A DNA stretch of 64,000 bases, from positions 2,232,001-2,296,000 of the forward strand of contig NZ_AP027058.1 of assembly GCF_027925025.1 (NCBI RefSeq), written 5' to 3'. The position numbers and the translations under genes were made by a program. Within the stretch, counting starts at the first letter, position 1. The number at the start of each line of letters is the position of its first letter. This DNA is from Limnohabitans sp. MORI2. GTDB lineage: Bacteria; Pseudomonadota; Gammaproteobacteria; Burkholderiales; Burkholderiaceae_C. The notes under the pieces were generated by a model, which made no database searches, was not told where the DNA came from, and saw nothing but the letters and a program-made list of their open reading frames with translations. Shown here piece after piece: positions 47,552-57,738 of the stretch.

Positions 47552-48758
47552 ACATCACTACGTATGGCGAGGCATCGACCGTAAGGGCCAATCCGTAAGA
47601 GGTACTTTTGAAGCCCACAGCTCAGAAGAAGTACGGTTTTTTCTTAGGCAACAACGCATTCGTGCCAAAAGTATCAGCAAGCAGCTGCACATCCCCTCGT
47701 GGTTACGCATTCGACACTCGAAGAAAGTTTCTGTACGTGATGTCACCCAACTCACACGACAGTTGGCGACATTGCTTCATGCTGGCGTACCTTTGCTGCA
47801 AGCCCTTGACATTTTGGAACGCAGCGAAAGTAACACCGCCTTGGCTCAGACTTTGCGAAGTCTACGCACGCAAATCGAAGGTGGCGCAGCCTTGAATTTG
47901 GCGTTACGTCAACATTCAGAATTCGATGCCTTGTATTGCAACTTAGTGGCTGTAGGCGAATTAACTGGCATGCTCGACACCATGCTGTTGCGTTTAGCCA
48001 TCCATCTTGAAAAATCAAACGCATTGCATGCCAACATTCGTTCCGCCTTGGTCTACCCTGTGGCGGTATTGAGTATTGCAGTGGGCGTGCTGGTTTTGAT
48101 TTTGTGGTTTGTGGTGCCTGCCTTTCAAAATATCTTTTCTTCTTTTGGAGCTGAACTCCCGTGGTTAACTCAGGCTGTGATCAGCATGAGTCAAGCCTTG
48201 CAAGACCATGGCATTGGTCTATTCTTATTTTTATTAGTGGCAAGCATTGGCTTCAAACGCATGCTTGCCACACATCCCACATGGCAATACACCCTACACA
48301 AACGACTCTTACAGTTACCGGTCGCTGGGCCATTGACACGCCACGCCTGCACCGCACGATGGAGTCGAACATTAGCCACATTGTTTGCAGCAGGCATCCC
48401 TCTGACAGAAGCACTTGATGCCGCACAAGGCGTGACAGGACACTTGCTGTTTCAAAATGCCACTCGGGAGATTCAGGCGCGACTCATTCAAGGAGAGCGC
48501 CTGTCTCATGCACTTGACAATTCGCAAGGCTTGTTTCCACAGATGTTGATTCAAATGTGTGCCATTGGCGAAGAAGCAGGTGCACTAGAACAGATGCTAG
48601 AAAAAACTGCAGAACATTACGAACAAGAGGTAGAACACACAGTCGCTCGACTGTCTACACTCTTAGAACCCTTCATCATGGTGGTGTTGGGTGTGTTGAT
48701 CGGTGGATTAGTCATGGCTTTGTATCTTCCAATTTTTCAGCTGGGACAAGTGGTATGA
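47544..48758 (+). CDS. pilC: PilC/GspF inner-membrane platform protein
   Basis: Platform protein of the type IV pilus. The 404 residues have two GspF repeats: TRQLATLLHAGVPLLQALDI and RTLATLFAAGIPLTEALD. About three transmembrane segments are visible, including LSIAVGVLVLILWFVVPAF and MVVLGVLIGGLVMALYLPIF at the end. The start overlaps pilB and its stop overlaps pilD by 4 bp. Confidence 0.93.
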   Translation: MTKHHYVWRGIDRKGQSVRGTFEAHSSEEVRFFLRQQRIRAKSISKQLHIPSWLRIRHSKKVSVRDVTQLTRQLATLLHAGVPLLQALDILERSESNTALAQTLRSLRTQIEGGAALNLALRQHSEFDALYCNLVAVGELTGMLDTMLLRLAIHLEKSNALHANIRSALVYPVAVLSIAVGVLVLILWFVVPAFQNIFSSFGAELPWLTQAVISMSQALQDHGIGLFLFLLVASIGFKRMLATHPTWQYTLHKRLLQLPVAGPLTRHACTARWSRTLATLFAAGIPLTEALDAAQGVTGHLLFQNATREIQARLIQGERLSHALDNSQGLFPQMLIQMCAIGEEAGALEQMLEKTAEHYEQEVEHTVARLSTLLEPFIMVVLGVLIGGLVMALYLPIFQLGQVV

Positions 48759-49558
48759 CAGCGTGCAATATCCTGACTGCTGTGCTGGGATTGCTCTTCG
48801 GGAGTTTTGTCAATGTACTTATCCACCGACTTCCTCGCATGATCTTGTCCGCGGACCAAAACACGTCCCCTTCGTTGCGCTATGACTTGTGCTGGCCAGC
48901 ATCACACTGTCCGCATTGCGACTCAACACTTAAAGCGTGGCACAACATCCCCGTGGTGAGTTACCTTTGGCTCAAAGGACGTTGTGGTTTTTGCCAAGAA
49001 CGCATTTCTTGGCGATATCCCCTTATCGAAATCACAACTGCTCTGATTTGGTTGATGTGCATAGGATGGAAAGGCTGCCATGCCGCAGGCTTTGCTTGGG
49101 CCGTTTGCTTCACGCTGCTGCTAGCCGCCTCCGCCATCGACTGGCAAACACAACTCCTACCCGATGTGCTCACGCAAGCCTTGGTTTGGCTCGGACTCCT
49201 CGCTGCCTCATTCGGATGGACTCAACTAGAAGTGACACAGGCTGTTTGGGGCGCTGCCACAGGCTATGTTTCACTGTGGAGTGTCGCCACTGCGTTTAGA
49301 CGTATCACCGGCAAGCACGGGATGGGCGCAGGCGACTTCAAACTCTTGGCAGGTCTTGGCGCATGGCTTGGGCCACTGGCCTTGCTGCCCGTCGTTATTT
49401 TGGCCAGCGTCAGCGGTGCGATGGTCGGGCTATGGCTCCAATCGAACCAACGTTTAACTGAAGAAGGGCATGTGCCGTTTGGACCTTTCTTGGCCATAGG
49501 AGGCGTTGTTGTGGCTGTCATTGGCATTGAGCCGATTGCCATGTGGATGAATTGGTGA
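48755..49558 (+). CDS. pilD: Prepilin peptidase (PilD)
   Basis: Cleaves and N-methylates prepilins in the inner membrane. The 267 residues have a zinc-type domain with CPHC and CGFC, the aspartic protease sites AIDWQTQLLPD and GMGAGDFKLLAG (Asp in both), and about eight hydrophobic segments. The ATG overlaps the pilC stop as ATGA. It is followed by coaE. Confidence 0.94.
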   Translation: MTACNILTAVLGLLFGSFVNVLIHRLPRMILSADQNTSPSLRYDLCWPASHCPHCDSTLKAWHNIPVVSYLWLKGRCGFCQERISWRYPLIEITTALIWLMCIGWKGCHAAGFAWAVCFTLLLAASAIDWQTQLLPDVLTQALVWLGLLAASFGWTQLEVTQAVWGAATGYVSLWSVATAFRRITGKHGMGAGDFKLLAGLGAWLGPLALLPVVILASVSGAMVGLWLQSNQRLTEEGHVPFGPFLAIGGVVVAVIGIEPIAMWMNW

Positions 49559-49579
49559 TTTTTTGCATAGACTTGCAAC

Positions 49580-50197
49580 ATGACTCTCACGCCTCCTCTT
49601 CTTCGCATCGGTTTAACTGGCGGCATTGGCAGCGGCAAAAGCACAGTGGCTCAGATGCTTGCTAAACGAGGTGCCACAGTCATCGATGCGGACGCCATCT
49701 CTCGCCAAACCACAGCGAAAGGCGGTGCAGCACTTCCTGCAATCGCCAAGACCTTCGGCGCAAACTTCATCACCATTGAGGGCACGCTTGACCGTGAGCG
49801 CATGCGAGACCGTGTGTTCGGTGATTCAACAGCCAAACAAACACTCGAGTCCATCATTCATCCTTTAGTGGCCTTGGAAACACAGCGTCAAACACAAGCA
49901 GCCATTGATCAAGGGGCTCGCACACTGGTTTTTGACGTACCTTTGCTGATCGAGTCGGGGTCTCGCTGGCGTGCCCAAGTCGACTTCGTTTTACTGGTTG
50001 ACTGTGCACCCGAAACACAAATTCAACGCGTCATGGCTCGCAATGATTTGAGCCGAGAAACCGTTCTACAGATCATGGCTGCACAGGCGCCTCGCTCCCA
50101 AAAACTGACGGCGGCTGACTGGACCATTCACAACGATGGCATCTCTTTGGATGAGTTGCGAGCTTGTGTGCACGATCTGCCGCTGGCCCCGACTTAA
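49580..50197 (+). CDS. coaE: Dephospho-CoA kinase
   Basis: Last step of coenzyme A synthesis. 205 residues with the P-loop GLTGGIGSGKST, DADAISRQ, and HPLVALETQ, then FDVPLLIESG and the lid MARNDLSRETVLQIMAAQ. It follows pilD by 21 bp, the usual order in Burkholderiales and pseudomonads (pilB-C-D-coaE). Confidence 0.96.
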   Translation: MTLTPPLLRIGLTGGIGSGKSTVAQMLAKRGATVIDADAISRQTTAKGGAALPAIAKTFGANFITIEGTLDRERMRDRVFGDSTAKQTLESIIHPLVALETQRQTQAAIDQGARTLVFDVPLLIESGSRWRAQVDFVLLVDCAPETQIQRVMARNDLSRETVLQIMAAQAPRSQKLTAADWTIHNDGISLDELRACVHDLPLAPT

Positions 50198-50269
50198 ACC
50201 TAAAGAAAACACCACCTAAACGGGTATGATCCTCATAACTACTAACGTCCATTTCTGACCCGTTTTCGC

Positions 50270-51022
50270 GTGATTCTGTACGAACATCCCTTCAACGAAC
50301 GTGTGCGCACTTACCTGCGCTTGGAACACCTGTTTCAGCGTTTTGAAGAGCTTACCTCTCGCGATCACCCCGTGGACAACCACTTTGCGCTTACCACGTT
50401 GTTCGAGTTGGTAGAAGCCGGCGGACGTACCGATTTGAAATCAGACGTTTTAAAAGACTTGGAACGTCATAAACAGCAGTTCAGTGCACTGCGCGGTAAC
50501 CCATCTGTTTCCGAAACAGCACTACAACAACTGCTCGACAGCATCGATCACTGCTTCACCGGTCTGAATGGGCCCGTGGGTAAGATTGGCCAAAACATCA
50601 TCGACAACGAGTGGCTCAGCGCACTTCGCAACCGTGTGGCTATTCCTGGTGGCACTTGCTGCTTTGATTTGCCTGCTTACCATGCGTGGCAACAACTCAG
50701 CCCCGATGTGCGCCGTGCAGACATCTTGCGTTGGTTCGAAGTCTTCCAACCCATGAAAGATTCAGTGAATCTGTTGCTCTCGCTCATGCGCGACACGGGC
50801 ACAACGCAAAAAATGATGGCCATGGGCGGTCAATTCCAACAATCTTTGGCACAAGGCAAGTTCCAACTCATGCGTGTCGCGATTGATCCTGCGTTGGGCT
50901 TCATCCCAGAAATCAGTGGCAACCGCTTGATGATTTGGGTGCGCATGATGCGTCAAGATGGTGACGGTCGTTTGCAACACAGCACAGACGATGTGCCTTT
51001 TGAAATGGCTCTTTGCGTTTAA
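50270..51022 (+). CDS. zapD: Cell division protein ZapD
   Basis: Binds and bundles FtsZ at the division ring. 250 residues, starting with GTG at 50270. Visible: YEHPFNERVRTYLRLEHLFQ, then LPAYHAWQQLSPDVRRADI and LMIWVRMM near the end, typical of ZapD (YacF). It lies between coaE and yacG, the usual order. Confidence 0.96.
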   Translation: MILYEHPFNERVRTYLRLEHLFQRFEELTSRDHPVDNHFALTTLFELVEAGGRTDLKSDVLKDLERHKQQFSALRGNPSVSETALQQLLDSIDHCFTGLNGPVGKIGQNIIDNEWLSALRNRVAIPGGTCCFDLPAYHAWQQLSPDVRRADILRWFEVFQPMKDSVNLLLSLMRDTGTTQKMMAMGGQFQQSLAQGKFQLMRVAIDPALGFIPEISGNRLMIWVRMMRQDGDGRLQHSTDDVPFEMALCV

Positions 51023-51025
51023 GTC

Positions 51026-51226
51026 ATGAACGACGCTGAGGTTCGCATCGTCGTATGCCCCCAATGTGGCGGCCCTAGCCGCTACGAGACTGCCAACAAA
51101 TACCGCCCCTTTTGCGGCGAACGATGCCGCAACATTGACTTAGGCGCTTGGGCCAACGAAGAACACCGGTTACCCGACGAAACCCCACAAGACGACGCAG
51201 ATTTCGAGAATACGCCGCTGCACTGA
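51026..51226 (+). CDS. yacG: DNA gyrase inhibitor YacG
   Basis: 66-residue zinc protein with CPQCGG and CGERC as the zinc set, then NIDLGAWANEEHRLP. In E. coli it binds GyrB and blocks gyrase. The start lies 3 bp after zapD, so it is co-transcribed with it. Confidence 0.96.
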   Translation: MNDAEVRIVVCPQCGGPSRYETANKYRPFCGERCRNIDLGAWANEEHRLPDETPQDDADFENTPLH

Positions 51227-51240
51227 GCCGCTGACGCAGC

Positions 51241-51711
51241 TCAATCGCTGTGTGTGGCTCCCGTGAAATTGCGCTCTTGTGCAAACCACTGCAGCACAGG
51301 CAAGGTGCCAGGCAACACGGGCTTCACATCAACAGGCAATTGCTGCCAAGCAAACGACTGAGACTCCAGCATCTGCAGCTCGCCCGTCCATTGGGTCACT
51401 TGACAAAAATTCAGTTGCACCAGCGCATGTGGATAGTCAATGCGCTCGGTTTTCCACACGGTGCAGTCTTGAATGGTGATGCCAATTTCTTCTTGCAGTT
51501 CGCGACGCAACGCCTGCTCAACGGTTTCACCTGCTTCGAGCTTCCCCCCCGGAAATTCCCAATAGCCTGCATAAGCTTTGCCCTCTGGGCGACTCGTCAG
51601 CAAGAACGCGTTGTCAGCACGCAGCAACACACCTACCGCCACTTGAACCAAACGTCGATCAGCTGATCGCGGTTGGTCCGCATCGACCACGCGCACTTCT
51701 AGGTGGGACAT
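51241..51711 (-). CDS. Nudix hydrolase, MutT-like
   Basis: A 156-residue Nudix enzyme, probably 8-oxo-dGTP pyrophosphohydrolase (MutT-like). The Nudix box is in FPGGKLEAGETVEQALRREL with QEEIGI, and YAGYWEFPGGK precedes it. The ATG at 51711 is chosen as it falls 4 bp after the upstream ATPase stop; the longer frame to 51783 runs through that gene. Convergent with yacG. Confidence 0.87.
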   Translation of the reverse strand: MSHLEVRVVDADQPRSADRRLVQVAVGVLLRADNAFLLTSRPEGKAYAGYWEFPGGKLEAGETVEQALRRELQEEIGITIQDCTVWKTERIDYPHALVQLNFCQVTQWTGELQMLESQSFAWQQLPVDVKPVLPGTLPVLQWFAQERNFTGATHSD

Positions 51712-51715
51712 CGCC

Positions 51716-52597
51716 TTAGGCTGCGTGTTTGCCCGCGTAGTCGCGTGCAAACTGAAACGCCACACGACCGCTACGCGAGCCACGCTCTAATGCCCAGACC
51801 AAGGCCTCAGGCTTAGCCGCTTCAATTTCAGCTGGCTTGATGCCAAATGAAGCTAACCACTGTGCAGCGATGGCAAGGTATTCATCTTGGCTAAACGGGT
51901 AGAAGCTCACCCACAAACCAAAACGCTCGGACAGAGAAATCTTTTCTTCTACGCCCTCACCTGGATGCACCTCACCATCATCGGTGTGCGTGTAAGTGAG
52001 GTTTTCTTTCATGTACTCGGGCAACAAGTGGCGACGGTTGCTGGTGGCGTAGATCAACACATTGGGGGTTGCAGCTGCGATGGAGCCATCCAAGATCGAC
52101 TTGAGCGCTTTGTAGCCTGGCTCGCCATCTTCAAAGCTCAAGTCATCACAAAAAATCATGAATTTTTCGGGGCGCTCAGACACCAACTCGATGATGTCGG
52201 GCAAGTCGGTCAGGTCGTCTTTGTCGACCTCAATCAAACGCAGGCCTTGGGAGCCATATTCATTCAAGCAAGCCTTGATGAGCGATGACTTACCCGTGCC
52301 ACGCGCACCCGTGAGCAACACATTGTTGGCAGGCAAGCCCTTCACAAACTGTTCGGTATTGCGCTGAATTTTTTCTTTCTGTCCGTCGATCTCTTGCAAG
52401 TCAGTCAGAGCAAGTTTGGCGACATGACGCACGGGCTCTAAGCCACCACGACCGTTGTTGCGCTTGCGGTAGCGAAAGGCCACGCTGGCTGACCAATCAG
52501 GCTCAGCCATGGGCTGAGGTAGCACTTGCTCAATGCGAGCCATCAAAGCTTCGGCGCGTTGCACCAAGCGTTCAAGGGGGTGGAGCGTGTCTGTCAT
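51716..52597 (-). CDS. ATPase of the DUF815 family
   Basis: A 293-residue AAA-type ATP-binding protein. Walker A is LLTGARGTGKSSLIKA, Walker B is FMIFCDDLSFE, and the sensor is LIYATSNRRHLLPEYM. The function is not established. The ATG overlaps the argJ stop by one base (TAATG), so it is translationally coupled to argJ. Confidence 0.9.
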   Translation of the reverse strand: MTDTLHPLERLVQRAEALMARIEQVLPQPMAEPDWSASVAFRYRKRNNGRGGLEPVRHVAKLALTDLQEIDGQKEKIQRNTEQFVKGLPANNVLLTGARGTGKSSLIKACLNEYGSQGLRLIEVDKDDLTDLPDIIELVSERPEKFMIFCDDLSFEDGEPGYKALKSILDGSIAAATPNVLIYATSNRRHLLPEYMKENLTYTHTDDGEVHPGEGVEEKISLSERFGLWVSFYPFSQDEYLAIAAQWLASFGIKPAEIEAAKPEALVWALERGSRSGRVAFQFARDYAGKHAA

Positions 52598-53838
52598 TAG
52601 CTTCGGTAGTCAGCATTGATACTGACGTAGTCGTGGCTCAGATCGCAAGTCCACACAGTGTCGCTGGCAGTGCCTCGACCCAAAACCACACGCACGGTGA
52701 TTTCAGATTGCTTCATCACACGCTGACCATCTTCTTCGCGATACTCAGGGTGACGGCCACCTTGGATCGCAACATGCACATCGTCCAAATACAAATCGAT
52801 ACCCGTTTGATCGAGGTCGGTGATGCCGGCATAACCCACCGCCGCCAAGATGCGTCCTAAATTAGGATCACTGGCGAAGAAAGCAGTTTTCACCAAAGGC
52901 GAATGTGCAATCGCATAGGCCACTTGGCGGCACTCCGCGCTGGTGTTGCCACCTTCCACGCGAACCGTGATGAATTTGGTCGCGCCTTCACCATCGCGCA
53001 CGATGGCTTGCGCCAGTTGACGCGCCACTTGCAACATCGCTTGCAACAAGGCTTGGCCCTCTGCACTTTGCAAACTGGTGATGGGGGCGTGGTTGGCTTT
53101 GTTGGTGGCAATGACCACAAACGAGTCGTTGGTGGACGTGTCACCATCTACCGTGATGCGGTTGAATGACCCCTCAGCCAAAGCCAAAGACAGCTCTTTC
53201 ATCAGCATGGGTGCCACACAGGCATCGGTGGCCACATAGCCCAACATGGTGGCCATATTCGGGCGAATCATGCCAGCGCCCTTGCTGATACCAGTCACAC
53301 TGACCGTGGCCTCGCCAATTTTCACTTGCGTACTGGCGGCTTTGGGAACGGTGTCAGTCGTCATGATGCCCTCTGCGGCATCGGCCCATTGCTGCGCACT
53401 GCCCGCTTGACCAGCGGCTGCAATAGCCGCAGGCATGCCTGCAATGATGCGGTCGTGCGGCAGAGGCTCCATGATCACGCCCGTTGAAAACGGCAACACT
53501 TGGTTAGGCGAAATGTGCAGAGCTTCGGCCAATGCAACGCAAGTTTCGCGGGCACGTTTGAGGCCTTCTTCACCCGTACCTGCATTGGCGTTACCCGTGT
53601 TCACCACCATGGCGCGAATACCTTGTCCCGCATCCAAATGCTCACGACACACCTGAACAGGTGCAGCGCAAAAACGGTTTTGCGTGAACACACCGCTCAC
53701 CGACGCACCTTCGTCGATCAACACAACCGTCAAATCTTTGCGATCTGCTTTGCGAATACCAGCTTGCGTGACGCCTATGCGCACACCTGCAATGGCGTGC
53801 AAATCAGCGGGATTGGGAGGATTGAGATGAACTGACAT
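52597..53838 (-). CDS. argJ: Bifunctional ornithine acetyltransferase/N-acetylglutamate synthase
   Basis: Recycles the acetyl group between ornithine and glutamate in arginine synthesis. 413 residues; the autocatalytic site is in [18 protein letters not shown] with the threonine that splits the chain and acts as nucleophile. Upstream are [16 protein letters not shown] and [15 protein letters not shown]. It lies 6 bp after secA. Confidence 0.96.
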   Translation of the reverse strand: MSVHLNPPNPADLHAIAGVRIGVTQAGIRKADRKDLTVVLIDEGASVSGVFTQNRFCAAPVQVCREHLDAGQGIRAMVVNTGNANAGTGEEGLKRARETCVALAEALHISPNQVLPFSTGVIMEPLPHDRIIAGMPAAIAAAGQAGSAQQWADAAEGIMTTDTVPKAASTQVKIGEATVSVTGISKGAGMIRPNMATMLGYVATDACVAPMLMKELSLALAEGSFNRITVDGDTSTNDSFVVIATNKANHAPITSLQSAEGQALLQAMLQVARQLAQAIVRDGEGATKFITVRVEGGNTSAECRQVAYAIAHSPLVKTAFFASDPNLGRILAAVGYAGITDLDQTGIDLYLDDVHVAIQGGRHPEYREEDGQRVMKQSEITVRVVLGRGTASDTVWTCDLSHDYVSINADYRS

Positions 53839-53844
53839 GTTGAT

Positions 53845-56589
53845 TTAAGCCAACTTACCGTGGCATTGCTTGTATTTCTTACCACTGCCACAGGGGCATG
53901 GATCGTTGCGACCAACGGGCGGCATTTGCGCGGCAAAGGTGGCCTCGTCGGCTGTGATCACCGCTTGACCGGATTCATCAGGCGCGGTGTAGGTGACGTT
54001 GTGCAAATTCTCTGCACGGTCTTCCAACTCCGTGGCGGCTTGCTCGATTTGTTCATTGGATTCAATACGAACCGTCATCAACACGCGAGTGACTTCATTC
54101 TTGACCAGGTCAAGCAACTGACCAAACAACTCAAACGCTTCGCGCTTGTATTCTTGCTTGGGTTGCTTTTGGGCGTAGCCTCGTAAGTGAATGCCTTGGC
54201 GCAAATAGTCCAAGGCCGCCAAATGCTCGCGCCAATGACTGTCAATGTTTTGCAACAGCACCACACGCATAAAGGGCGTGAACTGCTCAATGCCCACACG
54301 GTCGAGTTTGGCTTGGAATGCTGCATGCGCAGCTTCAATCACTTGCTCAAGAATTTCTTCATCGGTGATCGCTGAGGCTTGTTGCACAGTCGCTTGCAAT
54401 GGCAATTCAATCAACCACTCATTCAACAAGGCACGCTCTAAGCCAACGATGTCCCATTGCTCTTCCACCGATTCTTCCGGCACATACTGACGCACCAAAT
54501 CAGTAAACGCGCCCTCACGCAAGCTCGCGATTTGAGCGGTCAAATCGGCAGCATCCAAGATGTCGTTGCGTTGTTGGTAAATCACACGGCGTTGGTCGTT
54601 GGACACATCGTCGTATTCCAGCAATTGTTTGCGAATGTCAAAGTTGCGTGCTTCGACTTTGCGCTGCGCGCTTTCGATGCTGCGTGTCACGATGCCAGCT
54701 TCAATGGCTTCGCCTTCAGGCATCTTCAAACGATCCATGATGGCTTTGACACGCTCACCGGCAAAGATGCGCATGAGGGAGTCATCCAAGCTCAAATAGA
54801 AACGCGATGAGCCTGGATCACCTTGACGACCCGAGCGACCACGCAATTGGTTGTCAATGCGGCGTGATTCGTGACGCTCTGTGGCAATGATGCGCAAGCC
54901 GCCCAAGGCTTTGACTTGCTCATGATCTTTACCCCACTGCACACGCAATGCATCGATTTGCTTTTGCTTCTCAGCAGCGTCCAATGATTCGTCAGCTTCC
55001 ACATCAGCAATGGCTTTTTCAACGTTACCGCCTAGCACGATGTCCGTGCCACGACCTGCCATGTTCGTGGCAATCGTGATCATCTTGGCGCGGCCAGCTT
55101 GCGCAATGATGGTCGCTTCGCTGGCGTGCTGTTTGGCATTCAACACTTGATGCGGCAGCTTGGCCTTGTCGAGCATCTCAGAGATCAACTCTGAATTTTC
55201 AATCGAAGTGGTACCCACCAACACCGGTTGACCACGCTCGTAGCATTCGCGAATGTCGTCAATCGCGGCTTTGTATTTTTCTGCGGTGGTTTTGTAAACA
55301 CGGTCCAATTGGTCTTCGCGTTTGCTCACACGGTTGGGTGGAATCACCACAGTTTCCAAGCCGTAGATTTCTTGGAATTCGTAGGCTTCGGTATCTGCCG
55401 TACCCGTCATACCGCCGAGCTTGGCGTACAAGCGGAAATAGTTTTGGAAGGTGATGGACGCAAGCGTTTGGTTCTCGGCTTGAATCTCGACACCTTCTTT
55501 GGCTTCCACCGCCTGGTGCAAGCCATCGCTCCAGCGGCGGCCTGCCATCAAACGACCTGTGAACTCATCCACGATGGTGATCTCACCGTTTTGCACCACA
55601 TAGTGTTGGTCGCGGTGGTACAAGTGGTTGGCACGCAAGGCTGCGTACAGGTGGTGCATCAAGCTGATGTTGGCTGGGTCGTACAAGGACGCACCCTCTG
55701 GCAACAAGCCATTGGCACTCAAGATGCGCTCTGCATTTTCATGGCCTTGTTCGGTCATGAACACTTGATGCGTTTTTTCATCTACCGTGAAATCACCGGG
55801 TTCGATGATGCCCTCGCCTGTGCGCGGATCTTCTTCACCGATTTGACGCTTGAGCAAGGGCACGATGCGATTGATGGCCACATATTGCGCCGTGTGATCG
55901 TCTGCTTGACCGCTGATGATGAGCGGTGTGCGTGCTTCGTCGATCAAGATGGAATCCACCTCGTCCACGATGGCGTAGTTGAGTTTGCGTTGTACACGGT
56001 CATTGGCTTCATAGACCATGTTGTCGCGCAAATAATCAAAGCCGTATTCGTTGTTTGTGCCATAGGTGATGTCAGCACGGTAGGCGGCTTGTTTTTCTTC
56101 GCGCGGCATTTGCGGCAAATTGATGCCCACCGACAAACCGAGCCAGTTGTACAAACGTGCCATCCACTGGGCATCGCGACTGGCCAAATAGTCGTTCACG
56201 GTCACCACATGCACACCGTTGCCCGTGAGGGCATTGAGGTACACCGGCAAAGTGGCCGTGAGGGTTTTACCCTCGCCTGTGCGCATTTCAGAAATCTTGC
56301 CTTGGTGCAAGGCGATACCGCCTAACAACTGCACATCGAAGTGGCGCATTTTCATCACGCGCTTTGAGGCTTCACGCACCACGGCATAAGCTTCGGGCAG
56401 CAATGCATCTAAGGTTTCGCCTTGGGCGATGCGTGATTTGAACTCGTCAGTTTTGCCACGCAAGGCGTCATCGCTGAGCTTCTCCAACGAAGGTTCCAAC
56501 GCATTGATCTGCGCGACAGTTTTGCGGTATTGCTTGAGTAGGCGCTCGTTGCGGCTACCAAAAATATGAGTCAGGAAAGAAAGAGCCAT
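53845..56589 (-). CDS. secA: Protein translocase ATPase SecA
   Basis: Motor of the Sec export path. 914 residues: [19 protein letters not shown] with Walker [52 protein letters not shown] and [20 protein letters not shown], and the C-terminal zinc end [14 protein letters not shown], which recruits SecB. It is divergent from the DUF721 gene and heads the secA-argJ-DUF815-Nudix group. Confidence 0.98.
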   Translation of the reverse strand: MALSFLTHIFGSRNERLLKQYRKTVAQINALEPSLEKLSDDALRGKTDEFKSRIAQGETLDALLPEAYAVVREASKRVMKMRHFDVQLLGGIALHQGKISEMRTGEGKTLTATLPVYLNALTGNGVHVVTVNDYLASRDAQWMARLYNWLGLSVGINLPQMPREEKQAAYRADITYGTNNEYGFDYLRDNMVYEANDRVQRKLNYAIVDEVDSILIDEARTPLIISGQADDHTAQYVAINRIVPLLKRQIGEEDPRTGEGIIEPGDFTVDEKTHQVFMTEQGHENAERILSANGLLPEGASLYDPANISLMHHLYAALRANHLYHRDQHYVVQNGEITIVDEFTGRLMAGRRWSDGLHQAVEAKEGVEIQAENQTLASITFQNYFRLYAKLGGMTGTADTEAYEFQEIYGLETVVIPPNRVSKREDQLDRVYKTTAEKYKAAIDDIRECYERGQPVLVGTTSIENSELISEMLDKAKLPHQVLNAKQHASEATIIAQAGRAKMITIATNMAGRGTDIVLGGNVEKAIADVEADESLDAAEKQKQIDALRVQWGKDHEQVKALGGLRIIATERHESRRIDNQLRGRSGRQGDPGSSRFYLSLDDSLMRIFAGERVKAIMDRLKMPEGEAIEAGIVTRSIESAQRKVEARNFDIRKQLLEYDDVSNDQRRVIYQQRNDILDAADLTAQIASLREGAFTDLVRQYVPEESVEEQWDIVGLERALLNEWLIELPLQATVQQASAITDEEILEQVIEAAHAAFQAKLDRVGIEQFTPFMRVVLLQNIDSHWREHLAALDYLRQGIHLRGYAQKQPKQEYKREAFELFGQLLDLVKNEVTRVLMTVRIESNEQIEQAATELEDRAENLHNVTYTAPDESGQAVITADEATFAAQMPPVGRNDPCPCGSGKKYKQCHGKLA

Positions 56590-56689
56590 GCGAGCACTGC
56601 GAAGGTCTTGCTTTCAGCTGAAAACAAGGGTCGCAAAATCCTTTTTGTAAGGCTTGATAGAAGCCGAGAATTTTAACCGTCAGCCGCCC

Positions 56690-56695
56690 CATAAT
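56690..56695 (+). promoter_or_regulatory. -10-like box (CATAAT) just ahead of the DUF721 gene
   Basis: CATAAT lies 6 bp before the ATG at 56702, so transcription would begin about at the start codon. No ribosome site is visible. As for hemA, this looks leaderless. Confidence 0.35.
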
Positions 56696-56701
56696 TACTG
56701 C

Positions 56702-57088
56702 ATGGCCACTCGCTCTACCCCACATCCAGACACGTTAGCTGCCTATCGCGCTTTGGGTTACAACGCCCCTCCGCGAGCGAAGGTGTCCGTACGTGGCAGA
56801 TCACAAACTGTCGAACAAGTGGTCGACTCAGCACCTACTTTGGCCCATTTTTCAGCCGTAGCGCGTGACACGCAAAACCGACTCAAAGCCATCGCCCCCT
56901 TACTTCCAACCTCTCTGCGTTCTTTGGTTCAATCCGGCGGCGTAGAAGGCGATGTGTGGTGTCTGTTGGTACCGAACAGCGCTGTCGCAGCCAAGCTGCG
57001 CCAAACCCTACCCGCTTTGTGCGCGCATTTGCGCACCAAAGGCTGGGATGTGAACACCATTCGCGTCAAGGTCAACACGACGCGCTGA
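56702..57088 (+). CDS. DUF721 (DciA-like) protein
   Basis: A 128-residue DUF721 family protein; some relatives (DciA) load the replicative helicase. It starts MATRSTPHPDTLAAYRALGY, and the core is VVDSAPTLAHFSAVARDTQN with C-terminal LVPNSAVAAKLRQTLPALCA. The family tie is from pattern and the usual place divergent from secA. Whether it acts on DnaB is unproven. Confidence 0.7.
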   Translation: MATRSTPHPDTLAAYRALGYNAPPRAKVSVRGRSQTVEQVVDSAPTLAHFSAVARDTQNRLKAIAPLLPTSLRSLVQSGGVEGDVWCLLVPNSAVAAKLRQTLPALCAHLRTKGWDVNTIRVKVNTTR

Positions 57089-57112
57089 CGTGGAATTGCA
57101 CCGACGAAAAGA

Positions 57113-57145
57113 AAAACCCGCTACGCCAAAGGCGTAACGGGTTTT
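57113..57145. terminator. Bidirectional terminator between the DUF721 gene and tRNA-Thr
   Basis: A 15-bp stem with one mismatch (C/A), AAAACCCGCTACGCC with GGCGTAACGGGTTTT, and a 3-nt AAA loop. Both sides have T-rich tails (plus: ATTTT; minus: TTTTTCTTTTC). It ends the DUF721 transcript and the sspA-sspB-tRNA transcript. Confidence 0.85.
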
Positions 57146-57149
57146 ATTT

Positions 57150-57225
57150 TGGTGCCGCTTGTCGGATTCGAACTGACGACCTACCGCTTACAAGGCGGGT
57201 GCTCTACCAACTGAGCTAAAGCGGC
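57150..57225 (-). tRNA. tRNA-Thr (anticodon UGU)
   Basis: On the minus strand the 76-nt cloverleaf starts GCCGCTTTAGCTCAG and ends in an encoded CCA. The acceptor stem is perfect (GCCGCTT/AAGCGGC), the D arm is normal, and the anticodon loop CTTGTAA has anticodon UGU. The T stem has one A/C mismatch, which tRNA-Thr(UGU) of E. coli also has. It lies 31 bp after the sspB stop. Confidence 0.96.
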
Positions 57226-57256
57226 GCAGGCAGTATTCTAACCTAACTTCTTCGTC

Positions 57257-57733
57257 TTATTTCACACGCGTGAGTGTTGGACGTCCTGCTGGTGATGTGG
57301 GCGTTGGTGGCTCATCATCTGGCACATCTTCGGAATGGGGCGTTTCTACCGCGCTCAACACAGGACGCGCAGGAGAAGATTTTTTAGGCACTGGCGTTGC
57401 ATCAGAAGCAACACTCATGGGGAAAGCCATGCCTTGTCCGTTTTCACGGGCATAAATCGCCATCACACGATTCACCGGAATGATGATGTCACGCGGCACG
57501 CCACCAAAGCGGGCTTTGAATTCAATGTATTCATTACCCAGTGTCATGCCAGCCGTGGCGTCATAGCCCACGTTCAACACAATCTCACCGTTTTTGACGT
57601 ACTCCATCGGCACTTGCACAGTCTCGTCAACCAAGACCGCCACATAAGGCGTGAAACCACTGTCCGTGCACCACTCGTGCAAAGCACGCAGCAGGTAGGG
57701 ACGGGTTGAAGATGCGTCTGGAGCGTTCAACAT
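57257..57733 (-). CDS. sspB: ClpXP adaptor SspB
   Basis: Brings ssrA-tagged proteins to ClpXP. 158 residues with RPYLLRALHEWCTDSGFTPY, then VQVPMEYVKNGEIVLNVGYD, and a long flexible tail ending GRPTLTRVK, the ClpX-binding motif. It lies 5 bp after sspA and is followed by tRNA-Thr. Confidence 0.96.
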   Translation of the reverse strand: MLNAPDASSTRPYLLRALHEWCTDSGFTPYVAVLVDETVQVPMEYVKNGEIVLNVGYDATAGMTLGNEYIEFKARFGGVPRDIIIPVNRVMAIYARENGQGMAFPMSVASDATPVPKKSSPARPVLSAVETPHSEDVPDDEPPTPTSPAGRPTLTRVK

Positions 57734-57738
57734 ACGAC

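Noticed and set aside
55228..56325. 365-codon open frame antisense to secA
   Set aside because: secA is certain; the antisense frame has no recognisable domain.
57150..57225. A/C mismatch in the T stem of tRNA-Thr as a sign of a decayed tRNA
   Set aside because: E. coli tRNA-Thr(UGU) has the same mismatch, so it is normal for this tRNA.
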